Assembly (NCBI GenBank): GCA_030603665.1
Contig: JAUVXJ010000016.1
Span: 1 to 64,000, forward strand
Direction of reading: 5' to 3'
Origin: Chloroflexota bacterium
GTDB taxonomy: Bacteria; Chloroflexota; Anaerolineae; UBA7937; B3-Chlor
DNA: 64,000 bases
Positions 45,742 through 54,376 of this stretch are shown one piece after another. Each line of letters opens with the position of its first letter. Within the stretch, counting starts at the first letter, position 1. The notes beneath the pieces are model-generated. The model was given only the letters and a program-made list of their open reading frames with translations. It searched no databases and was not told the origin of the DNA. Position numbers and translations under genes: made by a program.

Positions 45742-46596
45742 GTGAAAATCAAGAGAGTGGGTGTAGTGGGTGCAGGCATAATGGGGGCGGGAATCGTCCA
45801 GGTCTGCGCGCAGTCTGGTTATGAGGTCGTGGTCTCTGAGGTCAACGACGAGCTGCTGCAGAAGGGCATGGGCACGGTTGATCACTTTCTCGGAAGGGCG
45901 GTACAGAAGGAGAAGATCACGGCTGCACAAAAGGATGAGATCACGGGGCGCATCCAGGGCACGACCGATATCAAGGATTTCAAGGATTGTGACCTGATCG
46001 TGGAGGCGATCATCGAGAATCTGGACGTGAAGAAAGAGCTCTTCAAGCAACTGGGCGATATCTGTCCTCCACATGCCCTTCTGACCAGCAATACGTCTTC
46101 CATGACCGTTACAGAGATGGCCGCGGCCTCTGGCCGCATGGACAAAGTGGCCGGGCTGCACTTCTTCAACCCTGTGCCCGTGATGCGGCTGGTGGAAATC
46201 GTCACCACCATTGTGACCAGCAACGAGACGGTCAAGGCCCTGAGAGAGTTCTCTGAGTCTTTGGGGAAGACGGTGGTCATCGCCAAAGACACACCCGGGT
46301 TCATAGTGAACCGGTTGCTGATCCCGTACCTGCTCCATGCCATCCGTCTGCACGAGTCCGGGCTGGCGAGCATCGAGGACATCGACACGGCAATCGAGCT
46401 GGGCCTGAACCACCCGATGGGACCTTTCCGCCTGCTGGATATCCTGGGCAATGATACGACTCTGTTCATCGCCGAGAACATGTTCAACGAGTTCAAGGAT
46501 GACATGTATGCGGCTCCTGTGTTGCTCAAGCGCATGGTTACAGCCGGCATTCTGGGCCGCAAGTCGGGGAAGGGCTTCTACGGGGAGGGCAAGTAG
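45742..46596 (+). CDS. 3-hydroxyacyl-CoA dehydrogenase (Hbd-like)
   Basis: The product has 284 residues from a GTG with AAAGGAGG upstream. It has the N-terminal NAD fold GVVGAGIMGAGIVQV and the catalytic region AGLHFFNPVPVMRLVE. The C-terminal domain holds DTPGFIVNRLL and GLNHPMGPFRLLD, the pattern of 3-hydroxybutyryl-CoA dehydrogenases. In this region it could oxidise 3-hydroxypimelyl-CoA (the product of Oah) to 3-oxopimelyl-CoA, or act later in beta-oxidation. Confidence 0.9.
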   Translation: MKIKRVGVVGAGIMGAGIVQVCAQSGYEVVVSEVNDELLQKGMGTVDHFLGRAVQKEKITAAQKDEITGRIQGTTDIKDFKDCDLIVEAIIENLDVKKELFKQLGDICPPHALLTSNTSSMTVTEMAAASGRMDKVAGLHFFNPVPVMRLVEIVTTIVTSNETVKALREFSESLGKTVVIAKDTPGFIVNRLLIPYLLHAIRLHESGLASIEDIDTAIELGLNHPMGPFRLLDILGNDTTLFIAENMFNEFKDDMYAAPVLLKRMVTAGILGRKSGKGFYGEGK

Positions 46597-46738
46597 TAAC
46601 AGAGCGTTGGCCCTTCCATGGCGGGCCAGTGGCGCCTGGTAGTCCTTGCCTCGGAGAGGGTGCTGTGTGATGATGCCGCCAGTGGAGGCATGGCCTGTTG
46701 GCGATTGCTGCGTGTATTTGTGAGAGGAGGTGTAGTCT

Positions 46739-47524
46739 ATGACCTACAAACACTTGTTGATCGATCGTGAGGAGAACGTTGCGGTGCTGACCATCAATCG
46801 GCCTGAGAAGTACAACGCTCTCAACGATGAGGTGGTGGCCGAAATCAGCTCTGCGATGGACGAGCTGGCAGCAGACGACGGGGTGCGTGCCATTGTCATC
46901 ACCGGTGCAGGGGATAAGGCCTTCATATCCGGAGCGGACGTAGGCATGTTGCAGGATCTGAAGACGTCCAGAGATGCCGTCGCCAACTCCCGGCGGGGGC
47001 AAGCGATGACGCTGAAGGTGGAGAACCTGCCCAAGCCGGTCATCGCGGCCATCAACGGCTACGCGCTGGGCGGAGGGCTGGAGCTGGCCATGGCTTGTGA
47101 CATCCGCCTGGCTTCCGACACGGCCAGGCTGGGGCAGCCGGAGGTCGGCCTGGGCATTAGCCCTGGCTACGGTGGCACCCAACGCCTGCCGCGCCTAGTT
47201 GGCAAGGGCATGGCGAAACTGCTCATTTTCACCGGGGACATGATTGACGCTCAGGAAGCGTTGCGCATCGGCTTGGTGCAGAGAGTCGTCCCGCAGGGAG
47301 AGCTGTTAGCAGAGGCCAAGGCCCTGGCCGGGAAGCTGGCCACGAAGCCCCCACTGACTTTGGCAGCGTGCAAGGAAGCCATAAACCTGGGTCTGGAGGT
47401 GGATCTGGAGAGGGGGCTTTCCATCGAGTCCCTGGAGTTCGGCATACTGCGCTCGACCGAGGACTATCGGGAGGGAACGTCCGCCTTCCTGGAGAAGAGA
47501 AAGCCGGTCTTCAAGGGCAAGTAG
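46739..47524 (+). CDS. Enoyl-CoA hydratase (crotonase family)
   Basis: The product has 261 residues with a strong ribosome site (AGGAGG). It keeps both catalytic Glu positions of true enoyl-CoA hydratases, in GLELAMACD and QPEVGLGISPGYGGTQRLPR, and the oxyanion hole (AFISGADV). It likely serves beta-oxidation of pimelyl- or glutaconyl/crotonyl-type intermediates after ring opening. The 142-base gap before it contains a small inverted repeat (46608-46628) but no obvious promoter, so it may still belong to the upstream operon. Confidence 0.88.
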   Translation: MTYKHLLIDREENVAVLTINRPEKYNALNDEVVAEISSAMDELAADDGVRAIVITGAGDKAFISGADVGMLQDLKTSRDAVANSRRGQAMTLKVENLPKPVIAAINGYALGGGLELAMACDIRLASDTARLGQPEVGLGISPGYGGTQRLPRLVGKGMAKLLIFTGDMIDAQEALRIGLVQRVVPQGELLAEAKALAGKLATKPPLTLAACKEAINLGLEVDLERGLSIESLEFGILRSTEDYREGTSAFLEKRKPVFKGK

Positions 47525-47545
47525 CGCATGAATGACGACACCAGC

Positions 47546-47575
47546 TTGACACGCGTTGTGGAGATGCGCTATAAT
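47546..47575 (+). promoter_or_regulatory. Promoter for oah
   Basis: TTGACA (47546-47551), 18-bp spacer, TATAAT (47570-47575). The leader to oah is about 150 bases and starts with an imperfect inverted repeat (TGGCG...CGCCA, about 47583-47602) that could be an operator. Confidence 0.82.
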
Positions 47576-47733
47576 GCACATGTGGCGTCCAATGGGCGCC
47601 ATATGTCTCTGCCGACATACTTTAGCCCGGAGACTATGCGGATGGCGTATCCCACCGGCGCTACTACGTGACCCTCAAGAGCCCCATTCTCGGGGCAAAG
47701 AAAACACAGAGAGATTGCAAAGGAGATGAGTAG

Positions 47734-48876
47734 ATGGCACTAGAATGGCTACCGAGAGACCATGAGATCAAGGACCACGAACTCTGGGGGAATGAGCATT
47801 TCGGCACGATGGATGATGCCCCATGCGTGGTCTACGAGAAGAAGCCGATCGTTGACCCGAAGGGGAATCCTGTCGAGGGGCTGTACAGCGCCTGGGTCTG
47901 GCTGAACAACCCGCGGCAGTACAACTCCTATACCACCGAGATGGTTAAGGGGGTGATCGCCGGCATGACCAACGCGGCCGCTGACAGGAGCGTGGTGGCG
48001 GTGGTCTTCACCGGGGTTGGCGACAGGGCCTGGTGCACAGGTGGCAATACCAAGGAGTACGCCGAGTACTACAGCGGGAGGCCCACCGAGTACGCCCTGT
48101 ACATGGATCTGTTCAACGGCATGGTGGACAGCATCCTGGACTGCAAGAAGCCGGTCATCTGCCGAGCCAACGGGATGAGAGTGGCCGGAGGTCAGGAGAT
48201 AGGTGGGGCGTGCGACTTGTTGATTTCGTCTGACACAGCGATCTACGGTCAGGCTGGTCCGAGACATGGTTCCGCTCCGGTGGGTGGCTCTTCCGACTTC
48301 CTGCCGTGGGCCCTGAACATGGAAGATGCCATGTGGAACTGCATCTCCTGTGAGATGTGGAGCGCCTACAAGATGTTCCGCAAGGGATACATCAGCAAGG
48401 TGGTCCGGGTGCTGAAGGACGAGAAGGGCAACTGGGTCAGGAACCCGCTGGTCATCACTGAGGATTACGTGCGCGATGGTGAGATCGTCTACGGCGAGTC
48501 CAAGAGTGGCGATGAGCTGAAGCAGGCACGGGAGTTTGCGTTCAACACGCCTGCCGACTTCGAACTGCTCGACGCGGAGGTCGACAAGATGCTGTGGACT
48601 TTCACCAATCTGTTCCCCAACTGCCTCCAGATGTCCATCGATTCCATTAGGGCCAAGAAGAAGTTCTTCTGGGATCAAGGCAAGTTGTACTACCGCCACT
48701 GGCTGGCGGCCAATATGTCCAGCGAGGCCTTCTTGGGCTTCCACGCCTTCAACACCAAGAAGATCACCGGCAAGGACACCATTGACTTCATCAAGTACCG
48801 TCAGCTACTCAATGAAGCTCGGCTCGTGGATGATGAGTTCATGGCCGAAGTGTTGGGTAAGCCTCAAGAGCAGTAG
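47734..48876 (+). CDS. oah: 6-oxocyclohex-1-ene-1-carbonyl-CoA hydrolase
   Basis: The product has 380 residues, the typical length for Oah/BamA and much longer than ordinary crotonases. Characteristic stretches are EWLPRDHEIKDHELWG, AWVWLNNPRQYNSYTTEM, AWCTGGNTKEYAEYYSG and YGQAGPRHGSAPVGGSSDF. The enzyme opens the ring of 6-oxocyclohex-1-ene-1-carbonyl-CoA by hydrolysis and yields 3-hydroxypimelyl-CoA. It is widely used as a marker of anaerobic aromatic degradation. It has its own promoter upstream and a hairpin downstream, so it seems to be expressed as a single-gene unit. Confidence 0.93.
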   Translation: MALEWLPRDHEIKDHELWGNEHFGTMDDAPCVVYEKKPIVDPKGNPVEGLYSAWVWLNNPRQYNSYTTEMVKGVIAGMTNAAADRSVVAVVFTGVGDRAWCTGGNTKEYAEYYSGRPTEYALYMDLFNGMVDSILDCKKPVICRANGMRVAGGQEIGGACDLLISSDTAIYGQAGPRHGSAPVGGSSDFLPWALNMEDAMWNCISCEMWSAYKMFRKGYISKVVRVLKDEKGNWVRNPLVITEDYVRDGEIVYGESKSGDELKQAREFAFNTPADFELLDAEVDKMLWTFTNLFPNCLQMSIDSIRAKKKFFWDQGKLYYRHWLAANMSSEAFLGFHAFNTKKITGKDTIDFIKYRQLLNEARLVDDEFMAEVLGKPQEQ

Positions 48877-48961
48877 GTTAGCGAACCGAGGTCCCTGGCA
48901 CATGCCGTTGCGGACCTCTCTGCGCGGCAGGGCTGCTCTGGGCTAATACGGTCGATATCCT

Positions 48962-48999
48962 GGGTAGTTCACACCCGCACCTAGAGGTGTGAACTACCC
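48962..48999 (+). terminator. 14-bp perfect hairpin after oah
   Basis: GGGTAGTTCACACC (48962-48975) and its exact complement (48986-48999) flank a 10-base loop, about 85 bases after the oah stop. The following CCTCTTTGGG is only weakly T-rich. It may be a terminator, an mRNA 3' protector or a regulator site. Confidence 0.65.
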
Positions 49000-49177
49000 C
49001 CTCTTTGGGTGGGTCATCATTATCCTGGAATGCGCCACAACCCATCATCGTGTCCCTGCGACCGGTCCAGTTCCGGCAAGGCTGGGACAGATAGCGCGAG
49101 GGCGCCCTCTGGAAGAATGGGTTCTCGTCATGCGTCTGGCCGGAGGGCGACCCTGTTAGTTCTCTACACCGCGCTAC

Positions 49178-49206
49178 TTGGCAAAAGACACTTGCGGTGC
49201 TATAAT
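49178..49206 (+). promoter_or_regulatory. Promoter for the ligase operon
   Basis: TTGGCA (49178-49183, 5 of 6), 17-bp spacer, TATAAT (49201-49206), 55 bases before the ligase ATG. Confidence 0.8.
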
Positions 49207-49261
49207 GGCGGTATGGTGAGGACGGAGTGCGAGTACTGAATCTTAGCAAGGGAGGGACGAG

Positions 49262-50845
49262 ATGGCGGTCTGGTTGAACGTTGGCGAGATCATGAGGGTC
49301 AATGCCGTCAAGTTCGGCGACAAGATGGCCGTGAAGGGCCTGGCGGTGAAGGATGGTTTCAATGAACTGTCCTTCAAAGAGTATAACGAAAAGGGCTGTC
49401 GCTTGGCCAACGCCTGGCTGGACATGGGACTCAAGAAGGGCGACAGGATCTCCGTGTTGCTCTTCAACGTCATGGAGTACATGGACATCTACCTCGCGGC
49501 CGCCAAGGCTGGCATGGTCGTGGTCCCCATCAACTTCAGGTGGGTGGGTTCGGAGATCGAGTATGTGGTGAACAACTCCGAGTCCAAGGCCTTCATCTGT
49601 AGCGAGGAGTTTGTGAAGGACGTTGATGCCATCAAAGACGCCTTCGAGCAGGTAGGCTCTGGCCGGTTTGTCTATGTTGGCGACGAGGCCAAGACTCCGA
49701 AGGGCTATCTGAACTACGAGAAGATCATAGCGGAGGCCTCTCCCGAGGAACCTGATATCAAGGTGGACCCCGAGGACACCTGGATCCATCTATACACCTC
49801 CGGAACGACCGGGAAACCCAAGGGGGTGATCAGGTCCCACGAATCGTACACCGCATTCTACTTCATCAATGAGATCGATTTCGGGTACCGTCCCGATGAC
49901 ATCGGGATGATCGTCATGCCCCTGTGCCACGTGAACTCAACCTTCTATTCCTTCGTGTTCTCGTACATCGGCGGGGGGGTATATATCCATCGGGCCAGGC
50001 ACTACGATCCAGAGGAGCTGTTGCAGATCATAGAGAGGGAGAAGGTCACTTTCACCTCCCTGGTTCCGACGCACTACATCATGATGCTGAACCTGCCTGA
50101 GGAAGCGCGGACCAAGTACGACCTGTCTTCTGTTCGGCAGTTGTTGATCTCCTCTGCGCCAGCTCGCAAGGAGACCAAGGTGGGCATCGTGGAGATGTTC
50201 CCCAATGCCGAGTTGTTGGAAGCCTATGGGTCGACTGAGGCTGGGTTGGTGACCCTCCTCAAGCCCCACGAGCAGCTGACGAAGCTGGGATCGATCGGCA
50301 CCGAATGCGCCGGGACGGACTTGATCAAGCTTCTGGACGATGATGGCAACCCCGTACCCCGGGGCGAAGTTGGCGAACTGTACTCCCGCGGGCCGATGAT
50401 GTTCGATGAGTACTGGAAGATGCCCGAGAAGACGGCGAGTTCGTTCCGAGGAGAGTACTTCAGCGCCGGCGACATGGCCAAGCAGGACGAGGATGGCTAC
50501 TACTACATCGTCGACCGCAAGGACAACATGATCATCACGGGCGGTGAGAAGGTCTATCCCTCGGACGTGGAGTCGGTGTTGGCCTCCCATGGCGGCGTGC
50601 TGGACGTGGCCGTGATCGGCGTACCCGATGAGAAGTGGGGCGAGTCGGTCAAAGCGGTGGTCATCCCCAAGGACCCCAAGGACCCGCCGGGTGCCGAAGA
50701 GATCATGGAGTTCACCCGCGGGAAGCTCGCCGGCTACAGGCGGCCCAAAAGCGTGGACTTCATCAAACCGGAGGAGATGCCACGGACGGCAACGGGCAAG
50801 ATCATCCACCGCATCCTGAGGGAGCGATACCTAGAGCAAGAATAG
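49262..50845 (+). CDS. AMP-forming acyl-CoA ligase
   Basis: The product has 527 residues. ANL-family motifs present are the P-loop YTSGTTGKPKG (178-188), EAYGSTEAG, the hinge region YYIVDRKDNMIITGGEKVYP and the C-terminal PRTATGKIIHR with the catalytic Lys. It activates a carboxylic acid to its CoA thioester with ATP. Its place at the head of the operon with the reductase-like genes and had suggests benzoate or cyclohexene/cyclohexane carboxylate as substrate. Sequence alone does not exclude a medium-chain fatty acid. Confidence 0.85.
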   Translation: MAVWLNVGEIMRVNAVKFGDKMAVKGLAVKDGFNELSFKEYNEKGCRLANAWLDMGLKKGDRISVLLFNVMEYMDIYLAAAKAGMVVVPINFRWVGSEIEYVVNNSESKAFICSEEFVKDVDAIKDAFEQVGSGRFVYVGDEAKTPKGYLNYEKIIAEASPEEPDIKVDPEDTWIHLYTSGTTGKPKGVIRSHESYTAFYFINEIDFGYRPDDIGMIVMPLCHVNSTFYSFVFSYIGGGVYIHRARHYDPEELLQIIEREKVTFTSLVPTHYIMMLNLPEEARTKYDLSSVRQLLISSAPARKETKVGIVEMFPNAELLEAYGSTEAGLVTLLKPHEQLTKLGSIGTECAGTDLIKLLDDDGNPVPRGEVGELYSRGPMMFDEYWKMPEKTASSFRGEYFSAGDMAKQDEDGYYYIVDRKDNMIITGGEKVYPSDVESVLASHGGVLDVAVIGVPDEKWGESVKAVVIPKDPKDPPGAEEIMEFTRGKLAGYRRPKSVDFIKPEEMPRTATGKIIHRILRERYLEQE

Positions 50846-50971
50846 CCGCCGGCTGGTAGGCGTTTGCGGCAAGCTGTGCATCTGCCTACAATAGCGTTCC
50901 TGTCGCTGGCATAGGGGCCGCAGGCTCACAAGGCAGGCCGTTACTGGCTTCGTTCGTAGCTTGAGAGGAAC

Positions 50972-51739
50972 GTGAGCTCTCGCATATCATACGACCTCAG
51001 CGGCGCCGTAGCCATCATAACTGGTGCTGGCCGAGGCATCGGCAAGGCCATCGCTCTCTCCCTAGCGGCAGCCCAAGCCTCTGTGGTGGTCGCAAGCCGC
51101 AATGGTCCGGATTTGGACGCGGTTACCGCGGAAATCCGCGAGGCTGGAGGCAAGGCCGTGCCGGTGGTCGCCGACTTGACCTCTAGTGAGCAAATCGAGC
51201 ACTTGGTCGAGGTCACCGTTGGTGAATGCGGCAGAATCGACATCCTTGTGAACAATGCCTCCACGAGCCACATGGCGCCGTTGTTGGAATTCAGTCAGAA
51301 AGGTTGGGACAGGATATTCGACACTAACTGCAGGGGAGCATTTCTACTGAGTCGTGCTGCTGCGCGGAAGATGATCGATCAAGGGGGAGGAAAGATCATC
51401 AACGTTACCACAGTAGGAGCAGAACGAGGAAGTATGGGCATGGCCGCCTACAATGCGAGCAAAGCTGCGTTGAAGATGCTCACCATGTGCATGGCCGTGG
51501 AGTGGGCCCCCTACGGTATCAACGTCAACGCGGTGGGACCTGGCCTGACGAGAACTGAGTTCAGCAGGCCGATATGGGACCATGCTGAGCGTGCGAGTAG
51601 ATACTTGAGAGCCGTCCCCAAAGGTCGGGTAGCTGAGCCCGAGGAGATCGTGGGGGCGGTTCTTTTCTTGGCCTCGGATGCATCGAACTTCATCACCGGC
51701 CAGTCCATATACGTGGACGGCGGGTTTCTTGCCTCGTGA
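50972..51739 (+). CDS. Short-chain dehydrogenase/reductase
   Basis: The product has 255 residues from a GTG. SDR marks are the cofactor loop ITGAGRGIGKA, NNAS, YNASKAALKML and FITGQSIYVDGGF. The expected catalytic Ser position reads NVTTVGAERGSM, so the Ser is replaced or shifted. It lies in the ligase operon, 30 bases before the FAD/iron-sulfur fusion gene. A role in oxidising an alicyclic or hydroxyacyl-CoA intermediate is likely but not proven. Confidence 0.78.
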   Translation: MSSRISYDLSGAVAIITGAGRGIGKAIALSLAAAQASVVVASRNGPDLDAVTAEIREAGGKAVPVVADLTSSEQIEHLVEVTVGECGRIDILVNNASTSHMAPLLEFSQKGWDRIFDTNCRGAFLLSRAAARKMIDQGGGKIINVTTVGAERGSMGMAAYNASKAALKMLTMCMAVEWAPYGINVNAVGPGLTRTEFSRPIWDHAERASRYLRAVPKGRVAEPEEIVGAVLFLASDASNFITGQSIYVDGGFLAS

Positions 51740-51769
51740 CCTTTTCCTAAGAGTGAAGGAGGAAAGTCC

Positions 51770-54355
51770 ATGGACTACGTCAAGGAACTGCAGGAGATCG
51801 TCGGCGAAGAGAGCGTCCGAGCGGACGAGGTCGAACTGACGGCCTACTCTCGCGACATGTCAGTTCATGTCGGCATTCCAGATGTGATCGTCTTTGCTAA
51901 CTCAACTGATCAGGTGTCGAAGATCATGGCCTTGGCCAATGAGCAGAGAATACCGGTGATCCCGCGAGGCTCGGGTACCAGCGTGACGGGCGCCGTCCTT
52001 GCTCCCACGGGAGGTATCGTCCTCGATCTCTCCAAGATGAACAAGATCAGGGAGATCAACAGGGATGATGGCTACGTGGTGGCGGAACCGGGGGTTATCC
52101 TTGCCCAGTTGAACGCGGCGCTGGCACCTACCCATTTCTATCCCCCAGACCCGAGCAGTGGGGTCTTGGCTTCCATCGGCGGGACGGTGGCCACCAACGC
52201 CAGCGGTGAGCGAGCCGCAAAGTATGGGGGAACCAAGGACTGGATCCTGGGGCTGGAGGTGGTGCTGGCCGATGGCCGCGTCGTCAACACAGGCACGACG
52301 GTCCCCAAGAGCTCCTCAGGTTTTGACTTGACGCACGTCTTCGTTGGCTCAGAGGGGACGCTGGGCGTGGTGACAGAGGTCACGGCCAAGATTCTCCCCA
52401 TGCCCGAGTACGTGGCTTTCACCACCATCAGTTTCAAAGAACTTGAGGACGCAGGCGCTGCAGTTACCGACATACTGACCCAGGGCATCCCCCTTTCCAA
52501 GGGCGAGGTCCTGGACAACGTTTCCCTAGATGTGGTCAAGGAGGTCATGGGGCTGGACATCCCCGACGAGGTGGGGTGCATGCTCTTCATCCAGGTCGAC
52601 GGCCAGACAGACCTCGTCAAGCAGCAAATGAAGCAGATCGGCGAGATCGCAGACCACCATGGTCAGATCGGCATGCAGTGGACGGATGATGCTGCGGAGA
52701 TGGCCAAGATCTGGGCGGCTCGCTCAGGTTTGGTGGCAGCCTTGTCCAAGGTTGTCCGGGGTGAGCGCCTAATACCACTGGTTGAGGACTTTGGAGTGCC
52801 TGTTAGCAAGATCCCTGCCGTGATCAAGGGGATCCAGGAGATAGGGGAGGAGCACGGGTTCCGAATCGCCAGTTTTGGACACGTGGGGGACGGGAATATC
52901 CATGCCGTACTTCTGCTGGATGCCCGGAAGCCCGAGCACTGGGAAAAGGGCAAACAGATCGCCCAGAATTTCATCGCCCTGACCCTGGAACTAGGCGGCA
53001 CGCTGACCGCGGAACACGGAACCGGGATGGCGAAATCGCCCTTCATGGTGGAGGAACTGGGAGTCGGCCAGGATGTGATGAGGGACATCAAGAAGGCTTT
53101 GGATCCCAACGCCATCCTGAATCCTGGCAAGATGGGCCTGGATGATCTGGTCGGCGACATCTACGATCACTTTGCCTTCACGGAGCTCCTGGAGAAGCCT
53201 GAGCAGGTGGAGAGTTATGGTAAGCCCACCGATGACGAGATCCTAGCTTGTATCCAGTGTGGGTTCTGCCGTTTGGGCTGCCCCATCTTTGCCGAGACCG
53301 CTCTGGAGTCGCGGAACGCCAGAGGACATGTGATACTGGCTTACAATCTGATGACAGGCCTGATCGAGCCGTCGCAGGAGTTGGCCGCCAGCTTCTACGA
53401 GTGCACCACTTGCCTGAACTGCAAGGCCACGTGTCCGGCGGGCGTAGAGGTGGTTGAGATAGTCGGCGCTGCTCGCCAGCGGCTTGTAGAGGCCGGGTAT
53501 CTCCCGGATGTCTTTGTGCCCATGGTGGAGAGCGTAGAAAGAGAGGGCAACCCCTTCGGCGAGGCTGCGGAGAAGCGGACGGAGACCTATCCCTCCGACT
53601 ACATGGAGAGGATCGCCCCGCTCGAAGAGGCGGATGTGCTCCTCTATCTCGGCTGCACCGGTTCCTATCAGGATCTGTATATCGTGCCCTCGATGATGCA
53701 GCTGATGGACAGCCAGGGCGTTAAGTACGCCGTGCTGGGAGAAGAGGAGAACTGCTGCGGTTACGTGGCTTACCTCGTCGGTGATGAGGACACCTTCGAG
53801 GGATGCATGAACAAGAACGTGGAGACCTTCTCGAAGTTGAACCCCAAGATGATAGTCACGACATGCGCTGGCTGCCACAGAACCCTGCGCGACCTGTATC
53901 GTGAACGGGCTGGGTTCGATGTGGAGGTTCTGCACGCTGTCGAGTACATGGAGAGACTGGTATCCGAAGGGAAGCTGAAGTTCAAGGGGGAGTTCCCGGC
54001 GAAGGTCATCTATCACGATCCTTGCGACATCGGCAGGCACATGAACATATACGAGGCACCTAGGAATGTGCTCAAGGCCATCCCTGGAGTGGAGCTGATG
54101 GAGTTCAATTTGAACCGTGCTTTGGCCAAGTGCTGCGGGGGCGGTGGAGGACTCAAGGGCTTCGATGGTGATCTGAGCTCCGCGCTGGCCGACAAGCGGG
54201 TGGCGGAGGCCATGGACCTGGGCGCTGAGATCATCGTCTCTGCGTGCCCGACGTGCAAGAGCAATCTGAAGCTGGCGGCTGCCAAGCTCCAGCGAGAGCG
54301 CAAACAGCGGATGAGGGTTATGGACATCACGGAGGTGGTGGCTGAGGCGTTGTGA
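51770..54355 (+). CDS. GlcD-type FAD oxidase fused to HdrD/GlcF-type iron-sulfur (CCG) domains
   Basis: The product has 861 residues with AAGGAGG upstream. An FAD-binding PCMH domain (about 35-215, IPRGSGTSVTGA and NASGERAAKYGG) is followed by the FAD-oxidase C-terminal domain (about 220-455, ending GHVGDGNIH and TAEHGTG). Two [4Fe-4S] motifs (about 494-505 and 545-556) and two CCG domains (Cys pairs near 661, 699, 789 and 825) complete it. Such fusions oxidise D-2-hydroxyacids or pass electrons between a flavin and quinone, heterodisulfide or ferredoxin partners. Its place one gene before the reductase-like pair suggests electron traffic in ring metabolism, an inference from position. Confidence 0.85.
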   Translation: MDYVKELQEIVGEESVRADEVELTAYSRDMSVHVGIPDVIVFANSTDQVSKIMALANEQRIPVIPRGSGTSVTGAVLAPTGGIVLDLSKMNKIREINRDDGYVVAEPGVILAQLNAALAPTHFYPPDPSSGVLASIGGTVATNASGERAAKYGGTKDWILGLEVVLADGRVVNTGTTVPKSSSGFDLTHVFVGSEGTLGVVTEVTAKILPMPEYVAFTTISFKELEDAGAAVTDILTQGIPLSKGEVLDNVSLDVVKEVMGLDIPDEVGCMLFIQVDGQTDLVKQQMKQIGEIADHHGQIGMQWTDDAAEMAKIWAARSGLVAALSKVVRGERLIPLVEDFGVPVSKIPAVIKGIQEIGEEHGFRIASFGHVGDGNIHAVLLLDARKPEHWEKGKQIAQNFIALTLELGGTLTAEHGTGMAKSPFMVEELGVGQDVMRDIKKALDPNAILNPGKMGLDDLVGDIYDHFAFTELLEKPEQVESYGKPTDDEILACIQCGFCRLGCPIFAETALESRNARGHVILAYNLMTGLIEPSQELAASFYECTTCLNCKATCPAGVEVVEIVGAARQRLVEAGYLPDVFVPMVESVEREGNPFGEAAEKRTETYPSDYMERIAPLEEADVLLYLGCTGSYQDLYIVPSMMQLMDSQGVKYAVLGEEENCCGYVAYLVGDEDTFEGCMNKNVETFSKLNPKMIVTTCAGCHRTLRDLYRERAGFDVEVLHAVEYMERLVSEGKLKFKGEFPAKVIYHDPCDIGRHMNIYEAPRNVLKAIPGVELMEFNLNRALAKCCGGGGGLKGFDGDLSSALADKRVAEAMDLGAEIIVSACPTCKSNLKLAAAKLQRERKQRMRVMDITEVVAEAL

Positions 54356-54376
54356 CGCCCGTAGCGAGAGGATACG

